This document shows, in pieces, positions 9,346 through 17,307 of a stretch of 64,000 bases of DNA. The notes beneath the pieces are model-generated. The model ran no database searches. It saw nothing but the letters and a program-made list of their open reading frames with translations, and had not been told where the DNA came from. A program made the translations under genes and the position numbers. Numbering within the stretch: position 1 is the first letter of the stretch; each line of letters begins with the position of its first letter. The stretch is from NCBI GenBank assembly GCA_003166955.1, contig PMUI01000091.1, positions 281 to 64,280 on the forward strand. The letters are read 5' to 3'. This DNA is from Acidobacterium sp. GTDB taxonomy: Bacteria > Acidobacteriota > Terriglobia > Terriglobales > Acidobacteriaceae.

Positions 9346-9564
9346 GGCGGTGCGTTTTCGAGAGCGGGCAGGCTTCGAGGAGCCGGTTTGCGTTCGCCAG
9401 GAGATGTCAGGAAGTGGAAAAAAACCGTCGCGCCTGCTAAAGAGCGCCCCTGAATTGCCGAAGGAGCAAGTGTGGGCGCAAAGGTGTCGGGAACCACGGT
9501 CTGGCAACTCCGGTCCGCGGTGCGTCCTGACCATCCGCACACAGAAATCATCGAGGAGTTTTTC

Positions 9565-10776
9565 ATGAAAGGGTTCAGGACGCATCTGATTCTCGCAGCT
9601 CTGGTATGCACCGCTTCGCTTACGGCGCGCGCGCAGGAGTTCAGGGTATTCAACCGCAGCGTGCAGGTACACGGCTCTCTGTCACAGGGATTCGCATATT
9701 CGAACGACAACAATTTTCTGACCATGAAGACCAGCGACGGCAGTCCTGCGTTTACGGACGGCGCGCTGAATCTGTCCACATCGATCACGGACAAGTTTCA
9801 CGTCGCCGCGCAGGCCTATGACCGGAAGGTCGGGCAGCTGGACGATTTTCGTCCGCAGCTGGACTTCGCCTATGGCGACTACCGGTTCGTGAGCTGGTTC
9901 GGCGTGCGCGCCGGGCAGGTGAAGACGCCGCTTGGGCTCTACAACGACACCCAGGACGCGGACTTCCTCCACACCTGGGCGCTGCTGCCGCAGGGCGTCT
10001 ATCCGCTCGATTTGCGCAGCACCATGCTGTCGCATACAGGAGTGGACATCTACGGGCGGATTCCGCTGAAGAAGGCCGGGAAGCTGGCGTATGCGGCCTA
10101 TGCGGGCGAGCGCAGCTTCGACAACCGGGGCGGGTATTACATTTTTTCGAGCGACCTGGGCATGCCGATCACGTCGGCGTCCGGCCGTGTGACCGGCTGG
10201 GATCTGCGCTGGACGACACCGCTGAAGGGGTTGACGCTTGGTTCGTCGTGGATCGACATGACGCAGAACCGGGACGGGAGTTACTCCCAGGCGATGTTCC
10301 CGCCCCACACAGCGTACAAGGCAACCTCCGCGCCGGAGCGCACCACGGTCGGTTATGGCGACTTCCAGCGGGGCAAGTGGGATTTCGCCGGAGAGTACCG
10401 CGCCGAGGATTACTGGCTGAGCATCCTGACTCCGTCCTTCGGCAATTCGGTCTTCCTGTGGAACGGGAGCAACGAGAGCTGGTTCCTGGCGGGGAGCGTC
10501 CACGCGATGAAGCGGCTTTCCCTCGGCGTGTATCACTCGAACTTCCACGTGGATGTACCGGCCGATCCGGCGAACAAGGCGACCAACCACATCTACGACG
10601 AAGTGGCGACGGCGCGCTTGGACCTGAACCGATTCTGGACCGTGAAGGCCGAAGAGCATTTCATGGACGGCTACGGGGATCTGTATTCCGCGCACGGCTT
10701 CTATGAACGGTCGAATCCGAACGGGTTCAAACCGCGGACAGACATGCTGATGCTGCGCACCAGCTTCTTCTTCTAG
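9565..10776 (+). CDS. Outer-membrane beta-barrel porin, copy 2
   Basis: A 403-residue paralogue of the porin at 7582. The start is the ATG at 9565, preceded by GAGGAG at 6 bases and followed by a normal signal peptide ending ARAQ; the frame is open upstream but without export features. The mature protein begins EFRVFNRSVQVHG, parallel to EFRVFSRTVQVHG in copy 1, and ends RTSFFF with the terminal Phe typical of outer-membrane barrels. Conserved blocks include GLYNDTQDAD and HFMDGYGD. Overall the two porins are clearly diverged, in contrast to their small neighbours. It is followed after 28 bases by the second PstS-like gene. Confidence 0.85.
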   Translation: MKGFRTHLILAALVCTASLTARAQEFRVFNRSVQVHGSLSQGFAYSNDNNFLTMKTSDGSPAFTDGALNLSTSITDKFHVAAQAYDRKVGQLDDFRPQLDFAYGDYRFVSWFGVRAGQVKTPLGLYNDTQDADFLHTWALLPQGVYPLDLRSTMLSHTGVDIYGRIPLKKAGKLAYAAYAGERSFDNRGGYYIFSSDLGMPITSASGRVTGWDLRWTTPLKGLTLGSSWIDMTQNRDGSYSQAMFPPHTAYKATSAPERTTVGYGDFQRGKWDFAGEYRAEDYWLSILTPSFGNSVFLWNGSNESWFLAGSVHAMKRLSLGVYHSNFHVDVPADPANKATNHIYDEVATARLDLNRFWTVKAEEHFMDGYGDLYSAHGFYERSNPNGFKPRTDMLMLRTSFFF

Positions 10777-10804
10777 GCGGCCCGAAAGGACAATGGAGAC
10801 AAAG

Positions 10805-11224
10805 ATGAAGCACACACACTTTTTGCTGATGGCAGCCGTGGGGATGCTGGTGGTTCCGCTCAGTCTGCGGGCGGCCGATATGAAGGTGATTGCCAACCCG
10901 AGTGTGTCGGCCAGCGCGGTATCGGCCGACGATCTGAAGGATGTCTTTCTGGAGAACAAAGACTCGCTGGCCGGATCGCACGTAGATCCGGTGCTGGAGA
11001 AGGGCGGGCCGGCGCACGAGGCCTTCCTGAAGGTGCTGGGCAAGAGCGACGCGGCGCTGCAGACGTATTACCGGAGTCTGGTGTTCTCGGGCAAAGGCTC
11101 GATGCCGAAGGCTCTGGCCTCGGACGCGGAAGTCGCGGCCTGGGTAGCGAAGACCAAGGGCGCGGTCGGCTACGTGAGCGCGGACGCCAGCGCACCGGGA
11201 ACGAAGGTGCTCGAAGTGAAGTAA
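10805..11224 (+). CDS. Small PstS-like periplasmic protein, copy 2
   Basis: A 139-residue secreted protein. Its mature part is almost identical to copy 1 at 8860; by eye I count two substitutions after the signal peptide, both Gly to Ala. The signal peptides differ clearly. GGAG lies 6 bases before the ATG at 10805, which was preferred over the ATG at 10793. The chemoreceptor gene follows 78 bases downstream after a hairpin. Identity this high next to diverged porins suggests recent duplication or gene conversion of this segment. Confidence 0.8.
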   Translation: MKHTHFLLMAAVGMLVVPLSLRAADMKVIANPSVSASAVSADDLKDVFLENKDSLAGSHVDPVLEKGGPAHEAFLKVLGKSDAALQTYYRSLVFSGKGSMPKALASDAEVAAWVAKTKGAVGYVSADASAPGTKVLEVK

Positions 11225-11234
11225 AACCAACGGC

Positions 11235-11269
11235 GCGCGCCGGAACTCCAGGTTGAGTCTCCGGCGCGC
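11235..11269 (+). terminator. Terminator-like hairpin between PstS-like gene and chemoreceptor
   Basis: GCGCGCCGGA at 11235-11244 pairs with TCCGGCGCGC at 11260-11269, with further pairing inside. No T-run follows, so it may act as an attenuator or mRNA-stabilising hairpin rather than a full terminator. Confidence 0.5.
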
Positions 11270-11302
11270 CTCGGGCAGAGACCGCAAGGCGAGCTGAGGG
11301 AT

Positions 11303-13018
11303 ATGAAAACGACACATGTGAAGACCAGAATTCGGATGGCGATCGGCATCATCGGGGCCGGTTATCTTGCACTGCTGCTGCTGGTGTACTGGACAGGGAC
11401 GCGGACGCAGAAGTCCATGAATCTGGCGTCGGGCTCGCTGTTTCCGGCGACGCTGTCCAGCCAGGAGGCGGGCGCGGGTTTTCAGAAGCTGACCAAGAGC
11501 TACTCCGACGCGGTACTGACGCAGGATGTCAGCGCGCTGGGGAAGGCTGACGAGGCGGCGCAGGCAGTAACCGGCTCCCTCCAGTCGATCGAGCAGGATG
11601 TGGCTGGCGACCCGGTGCGGAAGCAGCAGGTGGCTGAACTGCTCGGGAAATTCACGGATCTGGCGTCGCGGTCGCGGACGGTGTACGCGGCGATGGCGTC
11701 GGGTGGGGCGAACATCTCGGCCGATACGCAGAGCCAGATTGGGGGCCTGGCGCGGGAGAACCGCGCGATGGAAGACTCGCTCGGTCAGCTGCGGACCGTG
11801 CTTTCGGCCGACTTCAAGGCGCAGCTCGACGATGTGACGGCATGGACGAATCGCCAGCGGTTGTTCGGGCTGATTCTGTTCCTGGTGATGGCGACGTGCG
11901 CGGGCGTGCTGACGGTGATGGTGGAACGGCGGGTGTCGGGGCCGCTGCATCAAGTGACGGAGAGCCTCAGAGATATCGCCGAAGGGGAAGGCGATCTGAC
12001 GCAGCGGATTCCCATCACGGCGCAGGACGAAATCGGAGAGCTGAGCCACTGGTTCAACACGTTTCTGGAGAAGCTGCAGGGGATCATCTCGCAGGTGCAG
12101 GAGAACACGCGGCGGCTGGCGGAGTCGTGCGATGGCATTACCGCCGCTTCGGTGGAGATGGCGAAGGGCGCCGAAGCGCAGCAGATGCAGACCGCGCAGG
12201 TAGCGACGGCGATGCAGGAAATGTCGGTGACGGTGCAGGAAGTCTCGCAGAACTCGAATTCCGCGGCGGAAAGGGCGCATGAGGGAGCGGAGAACGCGCG
12301 CGAGGGCGGCAAGGTGATGGAGCGGACCATCGCCATGATGCAGAAGGTGACCGCGTCGGTGGATCAGGCCGCGAAACAGGTGGCGGATCTGGGCAGCCGG
12401 TCGGATCAGATCGGGCGCATTGTGGGGGTGATCAACGAAATTGCCGAACAGACCAACCTGCTGGCGCTGAATGCGGCCATCGAAGCAGCACGTGCCGGCG
12501 AACACGGGCGAGGATTCGCGGTGGTAGCGGGTGAGGTGCGGAATCTCGCGGAGCGGACCACGAAGGCAACGCAGGAAATCGGCGGCATGATCGGCAGTAT
12601 CCAAAAGGAGACGAAGGCCGCGGTCGAAGCGATGGTGCGGGGGACCGGCGAGGTCGAGTTGGGCGTGAAGGCGGCCGAGGAGTCGGGTGCGAAGCTGCGG
12701 GGAATCATTGACGGGACCGAGCATGCGGCGCAGATGGTGGCGCAGATTGCCACGGCGGCGACCGAGCAGGCGAGCACCACCGACGAGGTGAATGCCAACA
12801 TCACAGAGATTGCCCGGATCTCGAACGACTTTGCCGCGGGCGCGCAAAAGTCGGCGAAGGCGAGCGAATCGCTGAGCCAGCTGGCGGTGGAGCTGGATTC
12901 GCTGGTATCGCGGTTCAAAGTGGAAGAGGAGGCAGGGCGCCGCGAAACTGGGGTGCGGCCGAGCCGCGCACGTGGGGGCGAGGCGCCGATGGCGCGTCGG
13001 GCAGGTGCGGTGGCCTGA
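11303..13018 (+). CDS. Methyl-accepting chemotaxis protein
   Basis: A 571-residue transmembrane chemoreceptor. It has a membrane helix at about residues 12-30, a periplasmic four-helix-type sensor of about 150 residues, a second helix at about 187-206, a HAMP domain (about 207-262) and a cytoplasmic coiled-coil signalling domain. The hairpin tip contains [42 protein letters not shown], split in conserved MCP fashion, and would bind CheA/CheW. There is no obvious CheR-binding pentapeptide; the tail is Arg/Gly-rich. No che genes are present in the window. Its place behind two porin and binding-protein modules suggests that it senses the same solute, directly or through the small periplasmic proteins. 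Confidence 0.92.
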   Translation: MKTTHVKTRIRMAIGIIGAGYLALLLLVYWTGTRTQKSMNLASGSLFPATLSSQEAGAGFQKLTKSYSDAVLTQDVSALGKADEAAQAVTGSLQSIEQDVAGDPVRKQQVAELLGKFTDLASRSRTVYAAMASGGANISADTQSQIGGLARENRAMEDSLGQLRTVLSADFKAQLDDVTAWTNRQRLFGLILFLVMATCAGVLTVMVERRVSGPLHQVTESLRDIAEGEGDLTQRIPITAQDEIGELSHWFNTFLEKLQGIISQVQENTRRLAESCDGITAASVEMAKGAEAQQMQTAQVATAMQEMSVTVQEVSQNSNSAAERAHEGAENAREGGKVMERTIAMMQKVTASVDQAAKQVADLGSRSDQIGRIVGVINEIAEQTNLLALNAAIEAARAGEHGRGFAVVAGEVRNLAERTTKATQEIGGMIGSIQKETKAAVEAMVRGTGEVELGVKAAEESGAKLRGIIDGTEHAAQMVAQIATAATEQASTTDEVNANITEIARISNDFAAGAQKSAKASESLSQLAVELDSLVSRFKVEEEAGRRETGVRPSRARGGEAPMARRAGAVA

Positions 13019-13037
13019 GCTGCATTGGAAGCGCTGG

Positions 13038-13071
13038 GCCGGCTGAATCTCAGCCGGCTCTTTCTTTTTAG
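13038..13071 (+). terminator. Strong intrinsic terminator after the chemoreceptor
   Basis: GCCGGCTGA at 13038-13046 pairs with TCAGCCGGC at 13050-13058 over a three-base loop, followed by TCTTTCTTTTTA. It lies between convergent genes and ends the porin/chemoreceptor unit. Confidence 0.9.
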
Positions 13072-13105
13072 TCCGGAAGCAGCACCGTTCTGCCCGCCAG
13101 ATCGC

Positions 13106-14932
13106 TCACTCGCGCGTGTAGCTGTATTCGCCGGAGGGATCGCGTTCCTTCAGCGCTTTGACCTGGCCGTTTTCGAGGACAAATTCAAAGATGTCGTCAG
13201 CAAACTGCGGGGTCCGGAACTGGAAGCCCTTGATGAGGATGAGCGGGTGCGGCGGTCCTCCGGGAAAATCCAGAGAGAGCCCGCTTCCCGGCTGATAGAG
13301 AACCCGGAATCGCGTCTTGTCCGGCGTGATATAGGTTCCGGCCAGCTTCTGGAGGGTGGCTTCATCGAGCGTGGGGGGCTTGCGGGTGAAGGTGACCCCG
13401 GCTTCATCGAGAGAGGTGGTGATGCTGTCGATGTCGCCCTCCGGATTGGTGAGGAAGTTCAGGGAGAAGCGGCCGTACTGCTCGTCGTCAGGCGTGTCGA
13501 AACGGTCGTAATGAAAGTGGCTGAGGGGGAAAGAGAACTCGTGGAAGCCAAAGTGGAGCTGATCCCCCTCGAGTGAGATTTTCACGATCCCGTAGGCGGG
13601 GTTCTCGTACTCGCCCACATAGGCGGTGAGCGGGTGGGACTGGGTGGTGTCAGGGACGCGGTCGCCGCCGGCCTTGGCGCGACTTTCAGTGCCGGCTTTT
13701 TTGTCGGCGAGGCGCTCGGCAAGGCGGCGCTGGCTCCACGGTGTGAGGTCCATGCCGAGCAGCCGCTCGTAGACGTTGTAGCTCACGACGTTATAGAGCG
13801 GGGCGCTGTGGTCGCTGATGACGAGAACGATGACCCCGATGTGGTCATTGGGCATGAAGGAGACCTGGGAGTGGAATCCAGGCAGGTCACCGCCGTGGAA
13901 AGTGATGAGGTGGCCGCGGTAGGAGGCGGTTTCGCGCGCCATGCCGTAAGCGGGATTGAGAATCTCCCAGAATCCCTGGGCTTCTCCAAGCGTGTTGGGA
14001 AGACCGACGGCCGGCTGGAGGGTCTGGCGGAGGACGTCGGACGGGAGGACCTGGCGGCCGTTGTATTTGCCGTCGTTCATGAGCGCGATGAGCCAGTGCG
14101 AGAGGTCGTGGATGTTGGAGATGATGGCGCCGGCGGGAGCGACGCCCTGGGTGTCTTCGTAATAAGGGATCTTGTACAGGTCGAAGCTGTCGCGTTTCTC
14201 GCGATAGGGGACGCCGTGATCGGGGTGCTGGAGCATGTCGGCGATGGTGAAGGAGGTGGAGGACATGTCGAGCGGGGCGAAGATGCGGTCATGGACGAAC
14301 TGCTCCCAGCTTTGCCCGGACTCAAGCTCGACAACGTGGCCGGCGGCGGAGAACATGAGGTTGTTGTAAAGGAAGGTTTCCCGCATAGGCTGCTCGGGCT
14401 CGAGGTAGCGGAGCTTGTCGAATAACTGCGCGCGGGTGAAGTCGGATTTGAACCAGATGAGGTCGTGGCGCGTGACACCGGTGCGATGCGAGAGCATGTC
14501 GCGCAGCGTGACGTTGTTGTTGAGCTCGTCGTTGTAGAAGCGGATACCGGGAACGGAGTCGCGGATGGGCTTGTCCCAGGTGAGCCTGCCTTCGTCGACG
14601 AGCATGCCTGCGGCAGTAGCGGTAAACAGCTTGGTGTTGGAAGCGATCTGGCAAAGGGTGTCGGGCGTGAAGGGCAGTTTTTTGTCGTAGTCGCGATAGC
14701 CGTAGCCTTTGGCGAAGACCAGCTTGTCATTGACAACGATGCCGACGCCGATGCCGGGCGTGTTCCAGTCCTTGAGGGTCTGCTGCATCCAGGCGTCGAA
14801 GCCCTGGAGTTTGGCGTCGATGTCCTGGGTCTGCGCGTGCAGGAGCGGGCCGCCGAGCGCGGCGAGAGACAGGGCGAAGGCGAGGAGCGGCAGCGCACGA
14901 AGAGAGCGGTGAGATTCGAGTGAGAGAGACAC
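13106..14932 (-). CDS. Secreted serine hydrolase of the class C beta-lactamase / PBP4 family
   Basis: A 608-residue protein from a GTG at 14932, with AAAGGA about 9 bases upstream and a signal peptide ending LLHAQ. The catalytic triad motifs of the beta-lactamase/transpeptidase fold are present: SNTK at Ser98-Lys101, YNN at Tyr189 and HGG at His345. A C-terminal domain of about 110 residues (from about 495) resembles DUF3471, which often follows this fold. Family members are D-amino-acid peptidases, esterases or cell-wall enzymes more often than true beta-lactamases, so the substrate is open. The frame is open upstream to 15169, but that part overlaps the AlkA-type gene and lacks signal features. 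Confidence 0.88.
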   Translation of the reverse strand: MSLSLESHRSLRALPLLAFALSLAALGGPLLHAQTQDIDAKLQGFDAWMQQTLKDWNTPGIGVGIVVNDKLVFAKGYGYRDYDKKLPFTPDTLCQIASNTKLFTATAAGMLVDEGRLTWDKPIRDSVPGIRFYNDELNNNVTLRDMLSHRTGVTRHDLIWFKSDFTRAQLFDKLRYLEPEQPMRETFLYNNLMFSAAGHVVELESGQSWEQFVHDRIFAPLDMSSTSFTIADMLQHPDHGVPYREKRDSFDLYKIPYYEDTQGVAPAGAIISNIHDLSHWLIALMNDGKYNGRQVLPSDVLRQTLQPAVGLPNTLGEAQGFWEILNPAYGMARETASYRGHLITFHGGDLPGFHSQVSFMPNDHIGVIVLVISDHSAPLYNVVSYNVYERLLGMDLTPWSQRRLAERLADKKAGTESRAKAGGDRVPDTTQSHPLTAYVGEYENPAYGIVKISLEGDQLHFGFHEFSFPLSHFHYDRFDTPDDEQYGRFSLNFLTNPEGDIDSITTSLDEAGVTFTRKPPTLDEATLQKLAGTYITPDKTRFRVLYQPGSGLSLDFPGGPPHPLILIKGFQFRTPQFADDIFEFVLENGQVKALKERDPSGEYSYTRE

Positions 14933-15084
14933 AGGCCGGCGTCCTTTCCCAGTCCCGGAATGGGTGGAAATGTGTCCAGGATTATAGCGCGGGGTTTCGG
15001 AAGGCGACGAACGCGGGGGATTCACCCTGCGAGCCTCGGTGGGGAGAGGCTTCAGCCGGAAAGCGCTCTGGTCCGGAAGGGGCG

Positions 15085-15774
15085 TCAATCGGGCAGGACC
15101 ATCGTTTTTCCGGCGAGGTCGCAGGCGCGCCAGAGGTACCAGCTGGCGACCGAGCGCCACGGGCGCCACTTTTCTCCGCGTCGCTGGATCTGGTCGGCGG
15201 TGGCGAGCATGGAGGCGTCGAAGGGCTTCGATTTGGGGAGGCGCAGAAAGGTGAGGGCGAAGCCTTTGCGGACCCCGTAGTCGGTGACGGGGAGGACGTC
15301 GGGGCGGCCAAGGCGGAAGATGAGGAGCATCTGGACGGTCCAGGTGCCGATGCCGCGGACCTCGGTGAGGCGGTCGATGATTTCCTGGTCGGGCATGCGG
15401 CGGATGGCGACGAGGGTGGGCACGGTTCCGTCGATGGTCTTTGCGGCGAGGTCGCGCAGGGCTTTGGTTTTGGAGGCGGAAAGGCCGCAGGCGCGGAGCC
15501 TGTCGTCGGGTGCCTGGAGCAGGTGTTCGGGCGCGGGGTGGAGCTCGCCGAAGGCGGTGAGCAGACGCTTGAGAATCGCGGCGGCGGCTTTGCCGTGGAG
15601 CTGTTGATAGATGATGGACTCCAGCAGCGCCTCGAAGGGGGAGTGCTGGCTCTTGAGTTTCAGTGTGAAGGGACCGGCGCGCTGGATCAGTTGGGCGAGT
15701 TTCGGGTCGGCAGCGGCGAGGCTGCTGCAGGCGAGAGCGGCATCGTAGCGAACGGCGCGGCGTCCATCGATCAT
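15085..15774 (-). CDS. alkA: DNA-3-methyladenine glycosylase II (AlkA-type, HhH-GPD)
   Basis: A 229-residue DNA repair glycosylase that excises alkylated bases. It shows the helix-hairpin-helix LTEVRGIGTWTVQMLLIF at about 136-153 and the catalytic aspartate Asp165 in PVTDYGVRKG, as in AlkA/MAG enzymes. There is no iron-sulfur cluster motif and no N-terminal AlkA domain, so it is the short bacterial form. SIIYQQLHGKAAAAI is the usual family entry motif. It lies 152 bases upstream of the serine hydrolase on the same strand; a functional link is not obvious. Confidence 0.92.
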   Translation of the reverse strand: MIDGRRAVRYDAALACSSLAAADPKLAQLIQRAGPFTLKLKSQHSPFEALLESIIYQQLHGKAAAAILKRLLTAFGELHPAPEHLLQAPDDRLRACGLSASKTKALRDLAAKTIDGTVPTLVAIRRMPDQEIIDRLTEVRGIGTWTVQMLLIFRLGRPDVLPVTDYGVRKGFALTFLRLPKSKPFDASMLATADQIQRRGEKWRPWRSVASWYLWRACDLAGKTMVLPD

Positions 15775-15778
15775 GGGA

Positions 15779-15814
15779 GACAGGGTACAGGGTCGAGGGT
15801 AGAGGGTACAGGGC
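15779..15814. repeat. Short GGGTACAGGG-type tandem repeat
   Basis: Degenerate copies of AGGGTACAGGGTCGAGGGTAG follow the alkA start region on the upstream side. It belongs to the same class of spacer repeats as those at 22456 and 38560. Confidence 0.6.
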
Positions 15815-16034
15815 GCGGGGCTTGGTGATTGGTCGTTCGTGATCCGTCGTCAGAGAGAGGCGCGACGCAAAGAAGCGCCTGCGCGCGGTTGCCGATTATG
15901 GCACCGGCACGGTTACAGATGTGTGAATTGCGGAGCCGGGTGTGGAGTCCTGCAGCCAGGCTGCTCGAACGTTTGAGTTGCGCGGGTGAACGGCGGCTAG
16001 TGGCACATGTTGGCGCATGCGGAATCGTGCGGCC

Positions 16035-16048
16035 TTGATTCGAATCAA
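16035..16048. promoter_or_regulatory. FNR/FixK-type operator TTGAT-N4-ATCAA
   Basis: TTGATTCGAATCAA is a perfect 14-base palindrome and a full match to the FNR/Anr/FixK consensus TTGAT-N4-ATCAA, the binding site of oxygen- or redox-responsive CRP-family regulators. It is about 300 bases upstream of actA, which suggests oxygen-dependent control of the operon. It is far from the start codon, so either the leader is long or it acts at a distance. Confidence 0.6.
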
Positions 16049-16115
16049 TAATTTTTTCTTCGTGATCGCGCTCGCGGCTTGCAGAGCGCCGCGATGTGCC
16101 GCTATAGTTTTCTTT

Positions 16116-16162
16116 ACACAAATTTGTGATGCAGGTCACAATCGGCTGTGATCCAGAACACA
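16116..16162. promoter_or_regulatory. Overlapping CRP-family dyads upstream of actA
   Basis: TGTGATGCAGGTCACA at 16125-16140 is a perfect TGTGA-N6-TCACA site of the CRP/FNR superfamily. A second, imperfect site, TGTGATCCAGAACACA, lies at 16147-16162, exactly 22 bases (two helical turns) downstream. The first half-site also forms a palindrome, CACAAATTTGTG at 16117-16128, with sequence to its left. The regular spacing suggests cooperative binding of a dimeric regulator. Confidence 0.6.
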
Positions 16163-16345
16163 AACCAACCAAACTCCAGAGCACAGGGCCTTGCCGGGAT
16201 GAGGTACTGCGCGCTGGAAACCACAGCAATCCTGGAAACTGCCCGTTTCATCTGAGGCCGCGACCGCAGTAGCTCGCGTCGGCCTATTTTCGGTAATTCT
16301 CTAAGCTCTCACCTTGCGATTCACCAAGAGATTCAGGAAGCATTC

Positions 16346-17227
16346 ATGGCGCAGATTTTTGACCGAAGCTCGAACGCGCTGGCCCGGATGAGCCTGATTT
16401 TGACGGGGCTGATCACGATAGCCCTGGGGCTAACGCTCGATGAGTTGCAGCGGTCGCCATGGGTGACGCGCCAGGGGCAGCGCGCGGATCAGCCGGTACC
16501 GTTCAGTCACAAGCATCACGTCGAGGGGCTGGGGCTACAGTGCCAGTACTGCCACACGACGGTCGAGAAGTCGAGCTACGCGGGGATCCCTCCGACGAAG
16601 ACGTGCATGAACTGCCATGCACAGATCTGGACCAATGCGCAGCTGCTGGAGCCGGTGCGGCACAGCTGGGCGACGGGGGAATCGATTGCATGGACGCGGG
16701 TGCACGATCTGCCGGATTACGTCTTCTTTAATCATGAAATTCACGTGAACAAGGGGATTGGGTGCTCGTCGTGTCATGGGCGGGTGGACCAGATGCCGAT
16801 CATGTACATGCAGAATTCGCTGCAGATGGAGTGGTGCTTGAACTGCCACCGGAATCCGGCGAAGAATCTGCGTCCGACCAGCGAGATTTACAACATGGCG
16901 TGGCAGGGCGCGTCGGAGTTAAGGCCGGTTTGGTGCGCGGCCGAGGATGTGCCGGCGGGATCGCCGACTGCGGGCGGGGTGACGTGCACGGAGACCGCTC
17001 CTGGAGGCGAGGTGCAGATGGCGGCCTTGAGTTCACCGCTGACGGGGCTGCATACGCAGACGGCGGCGACAGCGATTGGGAGCGAGAACACGATGCCGAT
17101 GACGCTGCCGGCAGGATTGCATTACACGAAGTTCACGAGCCAGGATGCGCTGGGGCAGTTCCTGGTGCAGCACTACAACGTTCGTAATCCGCGTGAGCTG
17201 ACCAGCTGCGAGGTTTGTCACCGATGA
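16346..17227 (+). CDS. actA: ActA: pentahaem cytochrome c subunit of alternative complex III
   Basis: A 293-residue membrane-anchored multihaem cytochrome. The N-terminal helix (about residues 13-31) is followed by five CxxCH haem sites: 66-70, 87-91, 140-144, 164-168 and 288-292. Alternative complex III is a quinol oxidoreductase that replaces cytochrome bc1; ActA carries electrons from quinol oxidation to the cytochrome c acceptor side. Many His residues between the sites, such as FSHKHH and FNHEIH, can serve as distal ligands. It opens a 13.6-kb operon on the plus strand and ends just before actB. Confidence 0.95.
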   Translation: MAQIFDRSSNALARMSLILTGLITIALGLTLDELQRSPWVTRQGQRADQPVPFSHKHHVEGLGLQCQYCHTTVEKSSYAGIPPTKTCMNCHAQIWTNAQLLEPVRHSWATGESIAWTRVHDLPDYVFFNHEIHVNKGIGCSSCHGRVDQMPIMYMQNSLQMEWCLNCHRNPAKNLRPTSEIYNMAWQGASELRPVWCAAEDVPAGSPTAGGVTCTETAPGGEVQMAALSSPLTGLHTQTAATAIGSENTMPMTLPAGLHYTKFTSQDALGQFLVQHYNVRNPRELTSCEVCHR

Positions 17228-17239
17228 ACAATAACGAGC

Positions 17240-17300
17240 GTTCGGGGTTCAGCGATCAGCGTTCGGAACAGAGCGCAGAGCTCAGAGCGCAGAGTTCAGG
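17240..17300. repeat. Spacer repeat between actA and actB
   Basis: GCGTTCGG/AGCGCAGAG-type direct repeats fill the 80 bases between the actA stop and the likely actB start. GAGCGCAGAGCTCAGAGC at 17271-17288 recurs identically at 52402-52419 at the end of an unrelated gene. If translated it would only add a Ser/Gln-rich N-terminus to ActB. Confidence 0.65.
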
Positions 17301-17307
17301 AGAAGCG

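Larger units (their letters stand above)
15775..16345. other. 570-base control region upstream of the respiratory operon
   Basis: No gene is supported here. The left end holds short GGGTACAGGGT-type repeats. The middle and right hold an FNR-type box and overlapping CRP-type dyads (listed separately), followed by about 180 bases of leader. AGGAAG lies 6 bases before the actA ATG. A 152-codon ORF on the minus strand is composed of the repeats and regulatory boxes and is rejected. Confidence 0.7.

Noticed and set aside
9458-9469. CCGAAGGAGCAA resembling a glycine-riboswitch core before the second porin
   Set aside because: The partner strings of the aptamer (GGAGAG upstream and CUCAGG...GGAC downstream) are absent.
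15771-16229. Minus-strand ORF of 152 codons in the respiratory operon control region
   Set aside because: It is made of spacer repeats and the FNR/CRP boxes and has no coding signature.
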